From NCBI GenBank assembly GCA_003971905.1, contig RSEE01000080.1, forward strand, positions 62,001 through 126,000: a stretch of 64,000 bases of DNA, read 5' to 3'. Origin of the DNA: Moniliella sp. 'wahieum' (Eukaryota; Basidiomycota; Moniliellomycetes; Moniliellales; Moniliellaceae). The notes below the pieces were generated by a model. It did not search any database and had not been told where the DNA came from. It was given only the letters and a program-made list of their open reading frames with translations. Numbering within the stretch: the first letter of the stretch is position 1; every line of letters begins with the position of its first letter. Positions 36,040 through 47,831 of this stretch are shown here, one piece after another. The position numbers were made by a program, and so were the translations under genes.

Positions 36040-37318
36040 ATGGTCAAGTGCGTGCCCCCCTCCCTCCTCTTCCCCGCCCTTGGCCCACCCGCATGCTAAC
36101 CAGTGTCGATCCAGGGACACCAAGCTGTACGACTTGCTCGGCGTTGCGCCCGAGGCGAGCGAGACGGAGCTCAAGAAGGCGTACCGCAAGAAGGCCCTCT
36201 CTGCTCACCCGACAAGGGCGGCGACCCCGAAGTGTTCAAGGAGATCACCGCTGCGTACGATGTGCTGTCTGACTCGGAGAAGCGCGACCTGTACGACCGC
36301 TTTGGTGAGGAGGGTCTCAAGGAGGGAGGCGGGATGGGCGGGATGGACCCGTCGGACCTCTTCTCGCAGCTCTTTGGTGGCCGTGGTGGCTTCTTTGGCG
36401 GGGGCGGTCCCAGCCGTCCTCAGGGCCCGCGTAAGGGCAAGGACCTGGTTCACCGCATCAAGGTTTCGCTTGAGGAGCTGTACAATGGCAAGACGACCAA
36501 GCTGGCACTGCAGAAGCATGTGATTTGCAAGTCCTGCCATGGCTTGGGCGGCAAGGAAGGTGCGGTCAAGACGTGCCCAGGGTGCCACGGACAAGGTGTC
36601 AAGTTTGTCATGCGCCAGTTGGGCCCCATGGTGCAGCAACTGCAACAGACTTGCCCAGACTGCAACGGTACTGGCGAGTTGATTGATCCTAAAAACCGCT
36701 GCAAGGAGTGCAACGGGAAGAAGGTGGTGTCGGAGCGCAAGGTGCTTGAAGTGCGGATCGACAAGGGTATGGAGGATGGTCAGCAGATTACCTTCAAGGA
36801 GGAGGCCGACCAGGCCCCCAACACCATTCCAGGTGATGTGGTGATCGTTGTAGAGGAGAAGCCCCACCCTCGCTTCAACGGAGGAAGAACGACCTGGTGA
36901 CCGACATCCAGATTGACCTGCTTACGGCCCTTGGTGGAGGTCAGGTCAACATCCCTCACCTTGATGACCACTTTGGCGATTGAGCTCCCAAGGCGAGGTG
37001 GTCAAGCCTGGCGAAACCAAGGTGCTGCGTGGACAGGGCATGCCCTCCTACCGGCACCACGAAATGGGGGATCTCTACGTCAATGTTTCGGTCACCTTCC
37101 CCGACTTTATTTCCGAAGACAAGATTCCATTCTTGGAGATGGCCCTCCCGCCCCGCGCAGAGCCCGCACCAGTTGCGAAGGGTATCGACCTGGAGCCGGT
37201 CGTGCTGGAAAGCATGGACGAGCGGGAAGAGCGGAATGCGCGCGCTACGAATGGGGACGTGGAGATGGACGAGGACGAGGATGGGGCTGGCCCACAGGTC
37301 CAGTGTGCCCAATCTTGA
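36040..37318 (+). CDS. YDJ1: Type I Hsp40 co-chaperone Ydj1/Mas5 (DnaJ), with CaaX end
   Basis: J-protein that stimulates Hsp70 ATPase in the cytosol and at the ER and mitochondrial surface. Exon 1 is only 8 coding bases (ATG GTC AA, 36040-36047); a 67-nt intron (36048-36114, GTGCGT to ATCCAG) joins to DTKLYDLLGVAPEASETEL. The HPD motif is present once one lost base near 36208 is allowed (HP, then DKGGDPE). The Gly-rich part GGGMGGMDPSDLFSQLFGG follows. All four zinc-binding repeats are visible: CKSCHGLG, CPGCHGQG, CPDCNGTG, CKECNGKK. The substrate-binding C-domain (NDLVTDIQIDLLTALGGGQV) breaks frame near 36885 and near 36975 (HLDDH, then VVKPGETKVLRGQGMPSYRH). The protein ends CAQS, a farnesylation-type CaaX box, with TGA 37316-37318. 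Confidence 0.94.
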
Positions 37319-37921
37319 GTCGTGCAAACAGTATTATCTTGACCATGTTTCTTCTAGTCCTGTACTCACTCCCTGATGAACGTATGCCGTGATTGCTCCA
37401 CATCTGTTTGTCACTGCTGCGTTTTGCCTGGGGAGCACCTGCTGTTCTGCGACGCATTTTTTCTGTGGTATAGGCTCTTCTCCGTTTTCCTGTCTAAGAC
37501 CGTAGAGCGGATAACGGATTTGTACACGAATGCCAGGTCTCTCGTGCGGGGTGTCGTGCGAGCGAGAACACAGGGGTAAAGCTATAGGGCCTTGGCAGCT
37601 ACCTTTCTTGCCTTTCTTCGGCCTGGAGCGCCTGGGGGGAGAAGAAGCACTGCTGATGCGTTTGGTCTGCGGATGCTGGCTATGTGCGGGGTAAAGTGGG
37701 CTGTGCGCTTACCTCATCCTGGATGCGGTGGTGTCAGCGGCGGTTACTAGTTACTGGGCGCAGGGCAGCGGAATCATGAATCAGCTAAGCCGCTGCACCT
37801 GAAATTTCACGTGCGCGGGCCAGCGGGCTCAGCCGGAGCGCGGGCAGCTCCTGCTGGCCGGCTGTGCCCGAGCGCACTTCCTTCTCACCTCCCGCCCCCG
37901 CCCCCCCCCCACCGCCTTGCC
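37319..37921. other. Intergenic, no gene seen
   Basis: 603 bp between YDJ1 and KGD4. No recognisable ORF or RNA. Near the right end, C-rich sequence precedes the ATG. Confidence 0.5.
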
Positions 37922-38419
37922 ATGCTCCCCACCCCGCTCGTGCGCGTCTCCGCCACCGCTGCCCTGCGCGCCACCGCGCACACGCCTCATCCGCTTCCCC
38001 GACCGCCGCATTGCCCACCCCGCCGGGCCGCCCAAGCCCCATCCCTGCGCCCCCTCGGACGCCGTGGCCCAGTTTGCCCAGTTTGAGCAGACGCGTGCCT
38101 CGGGCCCGCACTTTGATCCGGCCAAGGTGGTCTCCTTGGACCAGCTCTTCAACAAGGCCTCCAACAGCGCACCCGCATCTGCAACCAGCTCCACCGCCTC
38201 GGCCGCCGACGGCGTGGTCGAGGACCTGCACCAGCTCCCCAAGCGATACTGGGCCACCCCGGCCTTGGCAATCACCGAGGCCGAAATGGACGCTGTCAAC
38301 GTACGTCCTCCTCCTCCTCCTCCTCCTCCTCCTCCTCCTCTGTCCTTCCTCCTTCTTGGCACACGTGAACAGACAAGGGACTGACCATCCGATAGAGCGG
38401 GGGTGCTTCGTTGATTTGA
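37922..38419 (+). CDS. KGD4: Alpha-ketoglutarate dehydrogenase subunit Kgd4 (Ymr31/MRPS36 family)
   Basis: Small mitochondrial protein that tethers the E3 subunit to the 2-oxoglutarate dehydrogenase core; formerly annotated as mitoribosomal Ymr31/MRPS36. The ATG at 37922 opens a Ser/Arg/Ala-rich presequence (MLPTPLVRVSATAALRATAH). A frame step near 37985 leads to IRFPDRRIAHPAGPPKPHPC, the family N-terminal motif, then a Ser/Ala linker. The C-terminal motif is LPKRYWATPALAITEAEMDA. The intron 38301-38395 (GTACGT to GATAG, 95 nt, mostly CTC repeats) joins to a tiny last exon SGGASLI, giving the typical INSGGA-type end. Stop 38417-38419. Length is about 135 residues. Confidence 0.85.
38301..38345 (+). 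repeat. CTC trinucleotide run inside the KGD4 intron
   Basis: About 12 uninterrupted CTC (TCC) units directly after the GTACGT donor, forming most of the intron's 5' half. Confidence 0.85.
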
Positions 38420-39660
38420 GCCCAAGCCAGGTTGGCCCGTGCGACCGAGCTCGAATCCTGCTTCCAATGCTGCTTGGTGCAGGATCGCGCTGGGGCCTGA
38501 GGGGTGGTCTTGCATCTCTCTGTCTTTTTTTGTTTAGTGTTTTGGTCCCCTTTGGGTCGCGCCTGCAAGGCTTTCTCTTGACGTCTAACGAGAACCTGAC
38601 GTTTTACACACGCTGCAGTTGTGGAGGGTGGAGGGTGGGAAGGGCGAGAGGGTAGAAGCTGAGGCCGATGCAGCACTCTAGTATCCTTGTATCAGGTGTG
38701 AGGCTCGGAGGTATTCGCAACAAAGGCGTATATAGCATGCAATCCTGTCCATTTCTCGTATCATTTGTTCCAGCATAAGCGCCGTTGGCAGGGAAGGGGA
38801 GCGCGCTTCAGTTGGGTACTGGCACCGTACCGGATGTTACCCCCTACCAGGGACAAACAGCAACGGTCAGCCTCGGTTGCAGGCCAAATTATGTAGAAAT
38901 TGATCCCGAGACGCGGATGCGTGCTGCGCTACTAGGGAGTGGGACCAAAGCATCAGAGCGGACCTCGTCAGGGGCGAGGGGAGTGAATGTCACCTGTCTC
39001 TCCGCCAGGGATTGCCGTTGTTCTTCGAGCGTCAAGCTTCAGCACGTCTCAGCACGCATTAGTACATTGGCATCCTGATTCCTTGACTGTGGCTGCACCC
39101 TCTTTCTACAGTCCGTGGGGTGGACTGACGTCGTCTGCCGCTGCCCTTTCCGTACCGCGTTTATCCCCACAGTCCCAAGTCGCACGGGACCCTTCACCCC
39201 GGCTTCGACCCGCCTTTTTCTTATTCCGATGGGGATAATGCCTTTCCTTTCCTTCAGGATAATGACTCCCGGTAGTGCGCGCTATCCGAAGATCAAGAGG
39301 CGCAGGTGCAAAGCAAGAAGGCTTGACTTTCGTCCTAACAGTGCGAATCGCACTGTGGATGCGTTGGAGAGTGAATAGTAGGTTGTGCCAGTACACTCCT
39401 TTCTTTCCGTAATGCCCTTCTTTTCTGGAATATGGCTGGAGGGAGGGGGGCTCGTGACGGTATGATGTTTGACTCGTTCCCGCTCGACCTCGGGTCCCTA
39501 TAGTATAGTCCCGTGGGGGTTCTCTAGCAGGCGTAAGAACCCCAATCCTCTACGATCTATATATACAGACAGGCTCGACCTACTTGGTCCGTCGACCAGC
39601 TGCCTTGCGATGCAAAAATGCAATGGAAATGCAAGGTTGGTTTGGGCTGGGATGTCCTAC
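38420..39660. other. Convergent intergenic region, no gene seen
   Basis: 1,241 bp between KGD4 and the Rix1-like gene. ORFs are short and lack domains. The tRNA-T-arm-like string CTCGAATCC near 38450 has no matching acceptor or anticodon arm. Confidence 0.5.
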
Positions 39661-42254
39661 TTAGTCCCATGCCATCTCGTCCTCCGACGGCGGCGCCACA
39701 TCCAAGTCGGGCAAATCCGAGTCCGAGTCCGAGTCCGAACCCGGCCCTGAACCCGCATCTGCCTCGCGTGGAGCCGATGAACTGGCCGCGCGCTCGCTGT
39801 CCTTTTCCGTCGTACGACGCTCGACGACCTGGACGGGGGGTGGGGCTCGACGAAGGTGGCGAGGCAGGCGCTGCCTCGGCCACGTAGGGCCGGAGCCAAG
39901 TCAACCACCTCGACCGTATCCACCTCAATCGCCGGCGGGGCGAGAGACACGACGGGTGAGCAGCAGCCAAGGCCGGGGTAGCAGAGGCTGCAGGAGCGGG
40001 GCGGGGAATGCGGCCACCGCCTCGCTCGACGCCAGAGGTACCGAAGCAAATGTACTGATGCCGGTCTGCACAGGAGCGTGATGGGTCATCTGCCGCTTGG
40101 CCGGTGGCTCAATGGGCGTGTCGTGAGCCTCTTGCGTCGTCCCATCTCCATCTCCATCTCCAGTCGGGACGGGCTGGGTACGTTGGGCATGGGCCTGAAG
40201 CACGTCGGTCAACAAGCGTCCATCGCCTCGTCCCCGTCCCACTCGGGCACGGGGAGGAAGCGGGGTGTGGTAACCAACGCCAGCGTCGCCTTGAGCTGCT
40301 GCAAGGCTTGCGCCACCTCCGCATTGTCCGTGGCAAAGTCCAAGCTAGCTCCGAGACCAGGTACCGTGGCGGCCCAGACGCCACCGGGCGCATTCTGCAG
40401 CGAGGCAGCCAGCATCCGCATCAGACTGGCCAAGAGGGAAGGCGGGGCATAACTCGTTACTCCCGAGGGTGAAAGGATGGCACGGACGCCCGCCACACCA
40501 AGCGCGGTAAGGGTGACAGAACGTGGCGCACGCGGTTCCTCCTCTGCTTTGGTAGACGTCGTGGGTGGGTCGGGCGCAGCGGCGGAAAGGACAGGCGCCA
40601 AGGAGGCAAGCACACAGCTCGCTGCCTCGGCGGCTTGGGCCGACAGGTCCCTGGCCCGTGGCTGGGCGGGAGGTGGACAAGGTAGGTGGCAACAAGGGCT
40701 TGGCATGCGTCGGCGAGCTTGGCGGTGCTTGGGTGGTCAGGACCAAGCGGGACAAGGACAGGAGGCGCAAGAAGCGATGCAAGCACTTTGAGCACTACAA
40801 TGTCCACCTCTCCACCTCCGAGGGAGAAGGTAGTAGATCCGCCAATACATCCACCAGCGGGGGGGTCGTGCCTGCACCCACATGGAAGGGGCAGAGGGGA
40901 CGAGGAGGCTAAGCGCACCCTCCTTCCCGGTGCGTTGGAAGAGCGTTCCAAGGAGCAGCAGAGCGACAGTTTGAAGAGTAGGGAGAATTTCCACTTGGGC
41001 GGCATGCAGCGCCGCGTCCACCGTGGGTGCAGCAGCCTTCTTTGCCGCCGCACGGATCCCCACACCGAGAACCGAGCCGGAGCCAAGCGGGGATGCGAGC
41101 CAGGAAATTACTCGTCCGAGGGGAAGACGGGCAACAACAGAGGGTGCAGGCACAGCAAGCATGACCAGAAGAACATGCAACGCATGCTTCAGCAACTGCA
41201 CTTGTCCTGCCACCGTGTCAGGGGTAGCGACCAACGGGGGGGGGGCGACGCGAGCACGCCCAGAGGAAAGGTAGACCCCACGCCGGCACGGTCGCGGTAC
41301 ACAACGTGGAAGAAAGACTGGTGAGGTAGAGGTCGACGGTGCCCAGCGCCGCATCGATGGTAGCGGCCCACAGAGTGGAAGGAGTGGGGTTGCGTACACG
41401 CCCAGTTTGTTGTGCTGTGCTGACGATCGTACTGCCTTGAGCGGGTGCGGGGGTCCGTGCGGAATACGCGTAGCTCGTTTTGGGTTCCTGGGAGGAGGTG
41501 TCGGTGGACACGGGTACTGGGGTGGCCGCTTTCGGCCACGCCCTCGGGGTCCGTGGGGCGGGGGGAAGATCCGGTGCGGTGGAGATCGATAAGGAGGGTC
41601 GCTGCTGCTTCCATATTGTCCTTGGCAGGGATTGCGGTGGGGGACAAGGAGGGCGGGAAAAGAATGTGGGTAGCCACGGCGCGCACGGTGCTGGCCAAGG
41701 CACGGTAGGTGGAGGGGTGCGGCGCACGTCGCGGGACAGAGCACGCAGGAGAACGGGCAGGAGGGAAGTGCCGGTTGGGATGGCATGAGCGCAAGCCTCG
41801 GCAGCGCCCACTAGGGCCTGGGCAAAAGCCTTGGCATGAGCTTGAATGATGGCGCGTAAAGAGTTGGAAGGCGGTCGCCTCGTCGGGGGACAGCGAGAGC
41901 GGGAGCGTGGCGGAGAGAACGTGGTGGGCCAATGCCAAGGTAGACTCCATCTGGGGCGGGAGAGGAGACGCTTCTCAAGCGCGGACGGAATGGCTTGGAG
42001 CTGACGGCATAGGCAAGCCACGCGGCGCCGGCAGTCTGGCGGGCATCCTGGCCGCCCGTCGACGCGGCAGCGGAGGCAGCGGCGGTGGTGGGGGCAGGGA
42101 GGATGGAGGCGGGGGCAGGGCCGAGGCTGTGGATGAGGGAGAGGGCGACGGCGACGCCCTCGGGCTGGCTGGCGCGGAGGAGGGCAACGCTGCGGACGGC
42201 GAGGCCAGCATGCGGAGGCGCGCCGGCGCCACCGGGAGCAAGGGCAGCGGCCAT
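39661..42254 (-). CDS. Large helical protein, possibly Rix1/PELP1-type pre-60S factor
   Basis: Tentatively a Rix1/PELP1-like scaffold, which with Ipi1 and the AAA protein Rea1 remodels pre-60S particles. The ATG at 42254 gives MAAALAPGGAGAPPHAGLAV. Most of the protein is Ala/Leu-rich helical repeat: LALAHHVLSATLPLSLSPDE, AIIQAHAKAFAQALVGAAEA, STLWAATIDAALGTVDLYLT, LHAAQVEILPTLQTVALLLL, TALGVAGVRAILSPSG. A charged linker with PIEPPAKRQMTHHAP leads to an acidic end (SDSDSDSDLPDLDVAPPSED) and EMAWD with TAA 39661-39663. Helical repeats plus an acidic tail fit Rix1/PELP1, but no single diagnostic motif is certain. At least six frame steps are needed. The start faces the Byr4-like gene across 319 bp. 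Confidence 0.6.
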
Positions 42255-42573
42255 GTTTCTGGGAGAGCTGCTGTTGCTGTTGGAGGGAGGACAGAAAGAA
42301 AAAAAGAATGAAAGTTGCAATGCGCCCGCATGACGAATAGATGCGATGTGCGCTGGGCAGTAGGGTTGCCCTGTCGCGGATCGGCCCACACACTGGCCCC
42401 GTGCGCCGTGTGGCTGCGCTGGCTGGGCGAGCACGGCGCGAGTCTGCAGCCGCGGCCGGCACTGGGGCTTGTTCCCAGCGCTGGCTCAGTGACGCACACT
42501 CGCCTCCGCACGCTGCCCCACCATCTCCCGCCTCCCTGCCAGCGCCTCTGCCTCCTCCTGTCCTGCGCTGGCC
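42255..42573. promoter_or_regulatory. Divergent promoter, Rix1-like / Byr4-like genes
   Basis: 319 bp between the two starts. An A-rich tract (AGAAAAAAAGAATG) lies near the minus-strand start. No gene is seen. Confidence 0.4.
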
Positions 42574-44626
42574 ATGCCCCCGCCTCCGCCGCCGCCTCCG
42601 CCGCCCCCGCCCGCCGCCTCGCCCCTCCTCCAGCTCCCCCGACAGCCTCCTCGCCCGGCCCAGCCCCACCAGCGCCAGCCTCTCGATCGCTGCCTCTGCC
42701 TCTGCCTCCGCCTCTGCCTCTGCCTCTGCCTCTGCTCTGCCTCTGCCTCTGCCTCTGCCTATGCCTCTGCCTCTGCCTCTGCCTCTGCCTCTGCCTCTGC
42801 CTCTGCTCTGCCTCTGCCTCTGCCTCCGCCTCTGCCTCGGCCTCCACCGCCCCCTCCACCGCCCTCTCCATCAGCCCCTCCCCCTCGTCCCGCCTACTGG
42901 CCGACTGGTCCGAGTCGTCTGACACCGAGCCCCCCGACACCCACTCGCCCGGCAAAACACCTCTCTCCCCCCGCCCCCTTCCTTGCCCCGAACTGGAGCT
43001 TGACAATGCGTTTGACCCGACCGAGCTTGATGCTGCATTTGGGCTAGCAGGGGTGCCGCACCTCCCAACATCCCTTCCCGCCCCCTCGGCCTCGACTGGT
43101 TCGATGGCCCCCATCCCCTCGCTGGACGACGCGCTGGAAGGGTTGGAGTGTCCGAGTCAAACTCGATGACCGATGATGACATGGAGCAAGGCCTGGAATG
43201 GGACCCTACCCAACCCTCCGAGGACCTGGGTGCTCGTGCGCGCCGTCTCTGGCCAGATCTTTTCCGTCCACCAGAGGCAAATAGCCTTCACATCCCTCTT
43301 TCTGATGCGTCTTCCTTACCCCTACCTACCCCCCACTCCCGTCCACAACCAAGGAACCCCCTCTCCCTCCCCCCTCCCTCGCCCGGCTCTTTTCCCCCCC
43401 TCCCCTCTCAGAAGGTCCAAATCGTCGCGAAGAGACGACAGCCTTACTCCTCATCTTGCACTGAAGCTCCCTTGCCCGTCGTTGACACCAAGCGTCAGGA
43501 ACCTGACCGCCGCCCCTGAATCCCACAGTTGCCACCTTACGGGATGCACGCCGGCGTCAAAACTCTTTGCCTGGCGTGAGCGTTATCACCGCCACAGGCT
43601 CTTTCTCTTCTCCAAGGTCAACGGGAAAAGCACAGTCGACTTTCCCACTTCTTGCCTCATCACCCAATGCTTCCCCTCGTGCTTCTCCCCAACTTGGTGG
43701 CGGGCGTACCCTTACTCGCTCTGACTGCCCTACGCATCGGTCTGATGGTTCCCCTGTCCGATCGTCTGGATCTCATGGCTTACGCGGATGGAGGATACGT
43801 CTTTCGCCCGTTCCCACGGCGTACATTCAGCGCACCCCAAGTCGGTCTCTAGCACACCCGTATCAACACCCACACTCTCGCCCAACTCTACCTTGGGGGC
43901 AGTGGCTTGTGTGCCTACGTTACTTCCCGAATGTGCCAGTCCTATCCTGAGCGCCGAAGTTTGGCTGACGTGGTCCGGTCTCCGCGCTTCTCTACTCTGG
44001 GCTTGCGAGGCGAGACCCTGCGCCCCCCACGCCCACGATCAGCGGGATCTGGTACCCTCGGTAGCCTGGCCGGAGCGGGTGGTGGCCTCCGTTCCGCGCC
44101 CCGCTCACTCCAGATGGGACGTCTCCCTTGAATCCCGAACCCCAAAAAGAGGAAGAAGCGATTGCCACTCCTACTTCCAAACGAGATGTGGGCACCTCCG
44201 CCGGTCCGACGGTAGTGGGACAAATGAGGTTCGATCCCCTGCGGCGTACTTGGCTACGCACCGCTCAGGATGGAATTGACGAGGAAGAAGATTTGCTCGT
44301 CCTTTTGGCGAGGCCGAGGAGGACGAAGCTTGGTTGACGGGCAAGGTGGAGCGGGCTGAGACACCCACCCCTGCCCCCTTTGTGGACCCATGGGAAACCA
44401 ACCCCACTGAACCCCGACCACCGCTGAGAGTGCGAGTGCGCCAATCCGGTCCGCTTCGACCAGGGAAGAAAACCGTCTCTGTGGGCATTGGGCCGCTCGC
44501 CTCGCCGCCGGCTTCCGTCACCTTCGACTCGACCCCGATCCTACTAGGCTGACAACGGAGCTCGAACTGGCATTCCACCAAGCTGAACAACTTCACCAGG
44601 AGCAATGCCGGCTCCTAGGGCTCTGA
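42574..44626 (+). CDS. Byr4/Bfa1-like protein (septation/mitotic-exit GAP subunit), tentative
   Basis: Byr4/Bfa1 is the scaffold half of the two-part GAP that holds the Spg1/Tem1 GTPase inactive at spindle poles. The N-terminal ATG at 42574 opens a Pro-rich stretch and then a CTCTGC hexanucleotide array coding mostly Ser-Ala. Acidic segments follow: LADWSESSDTEPPDTHSPG, LELDNAFDPTELDAAFGLAG, SMTDDDMEQGLEWDPTQPSE. The middle is Ser/Arg/Pro-rich (SVITATGSFSSPRSTG). The C-terminal part has MRFDPLRRTWL, IDEEEDPFAAFGEAEEDEAW and LTTELELAFHQAEQLHQE before TGA 44624-44626. The FDPxxRxW motif next to an acidic EEDPFA patch and a final helix is what suggests Byr4/Bfa1. About six frame steps are needed. 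The family call is an inference; the start is uncertain. Confidence 0.55.
42690..42845 (+). repeat. Hexanucleotide array CTCTGC, about 25 copies
   Basis: CTCTGC repeats with rare TCCGCC and TATGCC variants and two CTGCTCTGCC sites where one C is missing, which change the reading frame. It lies inside the N-terminal coding part of the Byr4-like gene. Confidence 0.95.
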
Positions 44627-44942
44627 CCTCTCCCCCCATCTCCATCCCCCTCACCCTCCATTCTTTTTGGATCTTGTACCTCTCTCTTGGCTCTGACTGT
44701 TGGCTACTCGCTTCTTGCCCGCTGCACCGCTGCGTGGAACTGCTCTGTATTTTTGGGGCCTTTGGTTTGCGACCCAGATACCACTTTCCTTGACCCACTT
44801 TGAGGCCGTATTTCAACCTTCCATTTCTCAGGTCTTCCTTTGACCATCTATGTTTTCCCTGTTGTGCGCTTCGTATCCTGTTCCGACCCCCATGCTTAGG
44901 CGCTCGACATGCCTCTACCGCGCAAGCTATATATCCTTTCAT
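44627..44942. other. Convergent spacer
   Basis: 316 bp of pyrimidine-rich sequence between two gene ends. No gene is seen. Confidence 0.45.
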
Positions 44943-47500
44943 TCACGAACCAATTATCATCCCTCCTTCGGTTCTGTTCGTAGCAGGCCCGACCAGCCTA
45001 GATGAGTGTACGTGTCGTGTTTGGCTCGCATCCGTGTCTCCTGCCAGCCACCTGATCGGCCTATCCTTCTCGAGACCAACAGTACTGACGTTACCAAACC
45101 GAGAGCGGACCATGGTGTACCTTCCAATCTCCAACAAATCCGGCGTGCGTTTCTTGCCGCCGGCGTCCTTGGGGTTGGGTGCGCAGCCATGCAGCGACGG
45201 GACCGGCGCATTGTCCCCCGCCCGATCGAGGAGGGTGCGCGTCGTCTGTTCGTACTGCACTTCGCGCGGGTGCATCCCAATCGGTGGACGGGCACGACCG
45301 TTGGCCTGTTCTTCGCCCGCTCGCGCATCGGCCGTGGCCCAGCGATGTTCGGCGTAGGACACGGTTCATCCCAATCCCACCTTGATCCCCACCAAGCTGC
45401 ATCTCCACGTTAATACCCAAACCAATGCACACATAATTCTCACATCCACAGTGAACGCGAAAGCGGGGGGGGGGGCACGTACAAGGCCCAGGCAACCAGG
45501 GCAGTGAGCAGCGCCGCGGTCCAGGTAGTTATGGCGGCCAATACGGGGGCGATGGTACGAGTCCAGACGCCCGACGCGGTGGTCAAGTGGTCGGCGGGGA
45601 CAGCAGGAGGGGACGCTTCAAAGATATCGTCAAACGATTCCGTCCCGGCACGCAGCATGCCAGCAATCTGAATCATAACCTGGATCAAGAGACAGGCGAG
45701 CGGGAGGGAGCAAAGCCCAGTCGGCGACTGACGATCGGGGCTTGGTCCACAAACGTGCTCCGGTGCGGCGGTTGGACGAGGCCGGCTCGGTGTTGTCCGA
45801 GGCGAAGGCGGTGGGTCCATGGCAGCGGGGGAACCCATCAGCAGATCCCGACAGAGTACGTCGATGAACCGGCCATAGATGCCAGGACGAATGTGGTTGA
45901 ATTTGGTGATAAATGCATGTTTGAGCCAGTCGACAAACACTTCGCTCGTCAGCACCACCGCGGCGGGGAAGAGGGTGCGTTCCAATACCGTGTACGATGG
46001 CAGGAGGCGGAAGAGCGGGGCAAACCAGTGACCTTGTCCGGTCGAGGGTGGGGAAAGCGCATCGGCACCATGAAAGCCAGCCACCTCGACCAAGTTGCGG
46101 ATGGCAATGAAGCAGACCATCAGAAAGAGCTGGAAGCGCTCCACAATGTCGGCACAGGTCACTTGGAACAGATTCTCCTTCTCAAACTTTTTAAACACCG
46201 AGCCTTTGATCTCGACAAACTGGTTGCTGATCAGGAGCGACATGAGGCTGTGGTCATAGGAGTTGATGGCAACGTTGAGCGCGACCATCTGGTAGGAAAG
46301 TACCAGAGTGTGTACGATGATGTACCCAAGAGACAGTAGGAACAACCGGCCCGCAGGTAGGGCAACGACCCGTCTTCTCGCCGCACCAACGTCGAGCGCG
46401 AAAACAACGAGTCCAACAATCCTGCCCTATCGAGCAGCAGAGCCGGTCGGCATCTCGAGGACATTGAAGATGACATAGAGTTTGATCAGGTCTGTCCACG
46501 TACCGAGTGGTACATCTTGCCCGCGTCATTCCAATTGGAGTGCGCGAGGAGGGTGCAGGCCAAGACGAGGAGGAGCAACTTGATCATATCGCACTTTTGC
46601 GACGCGCTCAGGCGCATCTTTTCTGCCCCTTGACACCCCTCAGGCGCGCGCCGCAGTTCCTCACGGCAGTACAAGCGCAATCCCAAACCGGAGCGGATTG
46701 ATAGTGAAGGCATATAAGAACGCATCAAAGCACGTCACAAAACCAAACACGATCACCTCCTCCACCCGAAAGGGCACTGCCATAAGTTGCTCACCCGTTC
46801 CAGTTTGAGCTCTTGGGCCGCATCGTAATCCGTCGCATACAACTCCTCCTTGAGATAGTCCCAGATACTAAAAGGCGTGAGGACTGGAGGGACGATCGTC
46901 GTGGCTGCCTCTGCGCTTCTTAGTCCGCGTCTCGAGCGGCGGCAGCAACCGTTTCTCCCCCGCCGGCGTGAGAGGCGAACCAGGGGACATGGCAGGGGCC
47001 GACAGGTTCATGTCCGCCTCCAGTCCTGTGTCCCCGAGCGAAAGTTCCGCCAACGCTGGTTCGGGCCGCGCAATGTCCCTCCGGTCGTGGTGGGAGTGCG
47101 TGCTGGGGGAGCGGGTGTGGGTCGAAGCAAGGTCGCTGGCCAAGGGCGGGGAAGGGGGCACTCGGTCTTGCGTGAGTACGAGGCGGAGCGGGAATGGTAG
47201 CGCACGTGAGGCAGCGAGAGCGAGTGAGCATGGGGGGCGTCGGAGCGGGCACTGGGCAAGCGAGACCCCACAGAATTCTTCGGCTCGCCTCGGTGGGCGG
47301 ATGGAGAAACGCAGCGGCGCCAAGCTCGACTGCTTCGGCGCCGGCTTGGGGGTGGGCTGGGTCCTCCAGCCCCGTTCGAGGTCCCGCCGCTCGACCAAAT
47401 CGGTTGATCGGCGCACTTCGCCACTGCGCCTTCTCTTCTCGCTACCCCTCCGTGCAGCGGGGCGGGAGGCGTCCTCATCGGAACTCGCATCCTCCCACAT
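44943..47500 (-). CDS. Tapt1/Emp65-family ER membrane protein
   Basis: Multi-pass membrane protein of the TAPT1 (DUF747) family, which includes yeast Emp65 of the ER. Start at 47500 (MWEDASSDEDASRPAARRGS); a start near 47810 is possible if a frame step is allowed. After a basic, Ser/Pro-rich cytosolic region comes TPFSIWDYLKEELYATDYDA, QLMAVPFRVEEVIVFGFVTC and FDAFLYAFTINPLRFGIALY, the family core. Membrane segments follow: MIKLLLLVLACTLLAH, LFLLSLGYIIVHTLVLSYQM. Family loops NSYDHSLMSLLISNQFVEIK and ENLFQVTCADIVERFQLFLM are clear, as is DWLKHAFITKFNHI. A probable intron near 45419-45479 joins ALVAWALY to a C-terminal part with SYAEHRWATADAR and LLEIGRYTMVRSRF. Frame steps occur near 46300-46480, 46700 and 46815. 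The exact stop is uncertain. Confidence 0.82.
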
Positions 47501-47831
47501 GTCTCTACTCTGAGCGCCGGTCTGCGCCGCCCTTCTGACGGCGGAGGCGGAGGCGGGGGCTGGGTTGGGGCTGGGGCTGGGGCTGAGGAAAGCTGAGGCG
47601 GAGGGACCAGGGAGCTGTTGCCGCTGGTTGAGGCGCCGGGGGGAAGAGGCGGCCCGGAGGCGGTGGGTGGAGGCAGTGGGGATGGGATGGATGGCAGGGA
47701 TGTGGTGGTGGTGGTGTTGGGCTGGTGGCGGTGGTGGGCGCGGCGGTTGCAGGGGAATGGATTAGGGGACAGCCTGGTGCCTGGCAGGCAGCATGCTGGT
47801 GCTGTGACATCCCCTGGCATCACAGCATCCA
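47501..47831. other. Spacer upstream of Tapt1 gene and of tRNA-Ala
   Basis: 331 bp, GC-rich with GGGGCT and TGGTGG repeats. On the minus strand it is open and Pro/Gln-rich, so it may extend the Tapt1 N-terminus. Confidence 0.4.

Noticed and set aside
38400-38470. tRNA-like T arm (CTCGAATCC) after KGD4
   Set aside because: No matching acceptor, D or anticodon stems in either orientation.
40737-43114. Several 250-480-codon ORFs in alternative frames across the Rix1-like and Byr4-like genes
   Set aside because: They are Arg/Pro/Ser-rich shadows or antisense of CTCTGC repeats; the chosen frames carry the helical or acidic sequence instead.
46797-46815. An 18-nt intron in the Tapt1 gene (GTGAGC...GGCAG)
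   Set aside because: A single lost base gives the conserved reading QLMAVPFRVEEVIVFGFVTC without splicing; 18 nt is far below the other introns here.
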